From positions 1 to 6,556 of the forward strand of contig JACKKV010000013.1 of assembly GCA_024236235.1 (NCBI GenBank): 6,556 nucleotides of DNA. The letters run 5' to 3'. This document shows positions 6,244 through 6,556 of the stretch, one piece after another. This DNA is from Novosphingobium sp. Its GTDB lineage: Bacteria > Pseudomonadota > Alphaproteobacteria > Sphingomonadales > Sphingomonadaceae. Each line of letters begins with the position of its first letter. The first letter of the stretch is position 1. The notes under the pieces are model-generated. The model made no database searches, was not told the origin of the DNA, and saw nothing but the letters and a program-made list of their open reading frames with translations. The translations under genes and the position numbers were made by a program.

Positions 6244-6556
6244 CTACTCCGCCTGCGATCCGGCCTGATCCGGCGCGCCTTCATCCGTTACCGGCTCATT
6301 CGCGCGCCGCCGCTCGGTAAGCCACATGAGCAGCAGCGAGCCCTCGAACAACAGGATCAGCGGGGTTGCCAGCATCAGTTGGGAAATCACATCCGGCGGC
6401 GTGGCGATGGCAGCCACAATGAAGATCGCGACGATTGCATAGCGGCGCGCAGCGGCCATCTGCGCGCGCGAAACGATCCCGGCCCGGTTCAGCAGCAGCA
6501 GCAGCACGGGCAGCAGAAAGCTGATCCCGAAGGCGAGAATGAACTGCATCACCAGG
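6244..6556 (-). CDS. tatC: TatC, twin-arginine translocase receptor subunit (C-terminal part, cut by window edge)
   Basis: The window holds the last 103 or so residues; the N-terminal part lies beyond 6556. The visible sequence reads LVMQFILAFGISFLLPVLLL (fourth membrane helix, with the family's F-G-x-x-F-x-x-P-V pattern), then RRYAIVAIFIVAAIATPPDV and ISQLMLATPLILLFEGSLLL (fifth and sixth helices). The TPPDxxSQ segment and the Leu-Phe-Glu in the last helix are hallmarks of TatC. A polar, charged C-terminal tail of about 23 residues (from TERRRANEPVTDEG) would be cytoplasmic. TatC binds the twin-arginine signal peptides of folded proteins at the inner membrane, with TatB and TatA, whose genes often lie upstream of tatC and would be outside the window. 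The internal GTG and ATG near 6552 are not real starts. Confidence 0.95.
   Translation of the reverse strand, partial: LVMQFILAFGISFLLPVLLLLLNRAGIVSRAQMAAARRYAIVAIFIVAAIATPPDVISQLMLATPLILLFEGSLLLMWLTERRRANEPVTDEGAPDQAGSQAE

Noticed and set aside
6244..6552. A complete 102-residue small membrane protein
   Set aside because: The frame continues to the window edge and matches the last three helices of TatC, so it is a fragment of a larger gene.

Overview
The window is GC-rich DNA from an alphaproteobacterium, most probably a sphingomonad-type organism (Sphingomonadales, for example the Erythrobacteraceae). That placement is inferred from the character of the encoded proteins: a Bpt-type N-end rule transferase, a tamA-tamB pair, and a secreted amidohydrolase whose surviving motifs resemble sphingomonad homologues as I remember them. 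No database search was possible. All the genes look like chromosomal housekeeping genes. I see no insertion sequence, phage gene, CRISPR array, tRNA or rRNA.

Layout, left to right. Positions 1-356 (minus) hold the N-terminus of tamB, cut by the window edge. Its start codon overlaps by one base the stop of tamA (minus, about 356-2575), an Omp85-family outer-membrane assembly protein. Upstream of tamA, also on the minus strand, is bpt (2481-3332), the aminoacyltransferase that marks proteins for the N-end rule. The tamA reading frame runs back into the 3' end of bpt, and its true start is not obvious. A 159-base gap with two hairpins separates bpt from ilvA (3492-4745, minus), a threonine ammonia-lyase with a C-terminal ACT domain. 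A 99-base divergent region then leads to a plus-strand gene (4845-6242) for an exported amidohydrolase-like protein. It ends one base from the stop of tatC (6244 to the window edge, minus), of which only the C-terminal third or so is present.

Functional links. TamA and TamB together form the translocation and assembly module, which spans the envelope and helps place proteins, and probably lipids, in the outer membrane. TatC is the receptor of the twin-arginine export pathway. Bpt and IlvA are cytosolic enzymes of proteolysis and isoleucine synthesis, and I see no direct functional link between them and the envelope genes.

The most interesting item is the 4845-6242 gene. It keeps the signal peptide and overall frame of a YtcJ-like (Amidohydro_3) metal-dependent hydrolase, but nearly every expected metal-binding or catalytic position is substituted and a large internal segment appears to be missing. 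It looks like an intact, non-catalytic member of the family. I did not find a convincing undescribed multi-gene system in this window.
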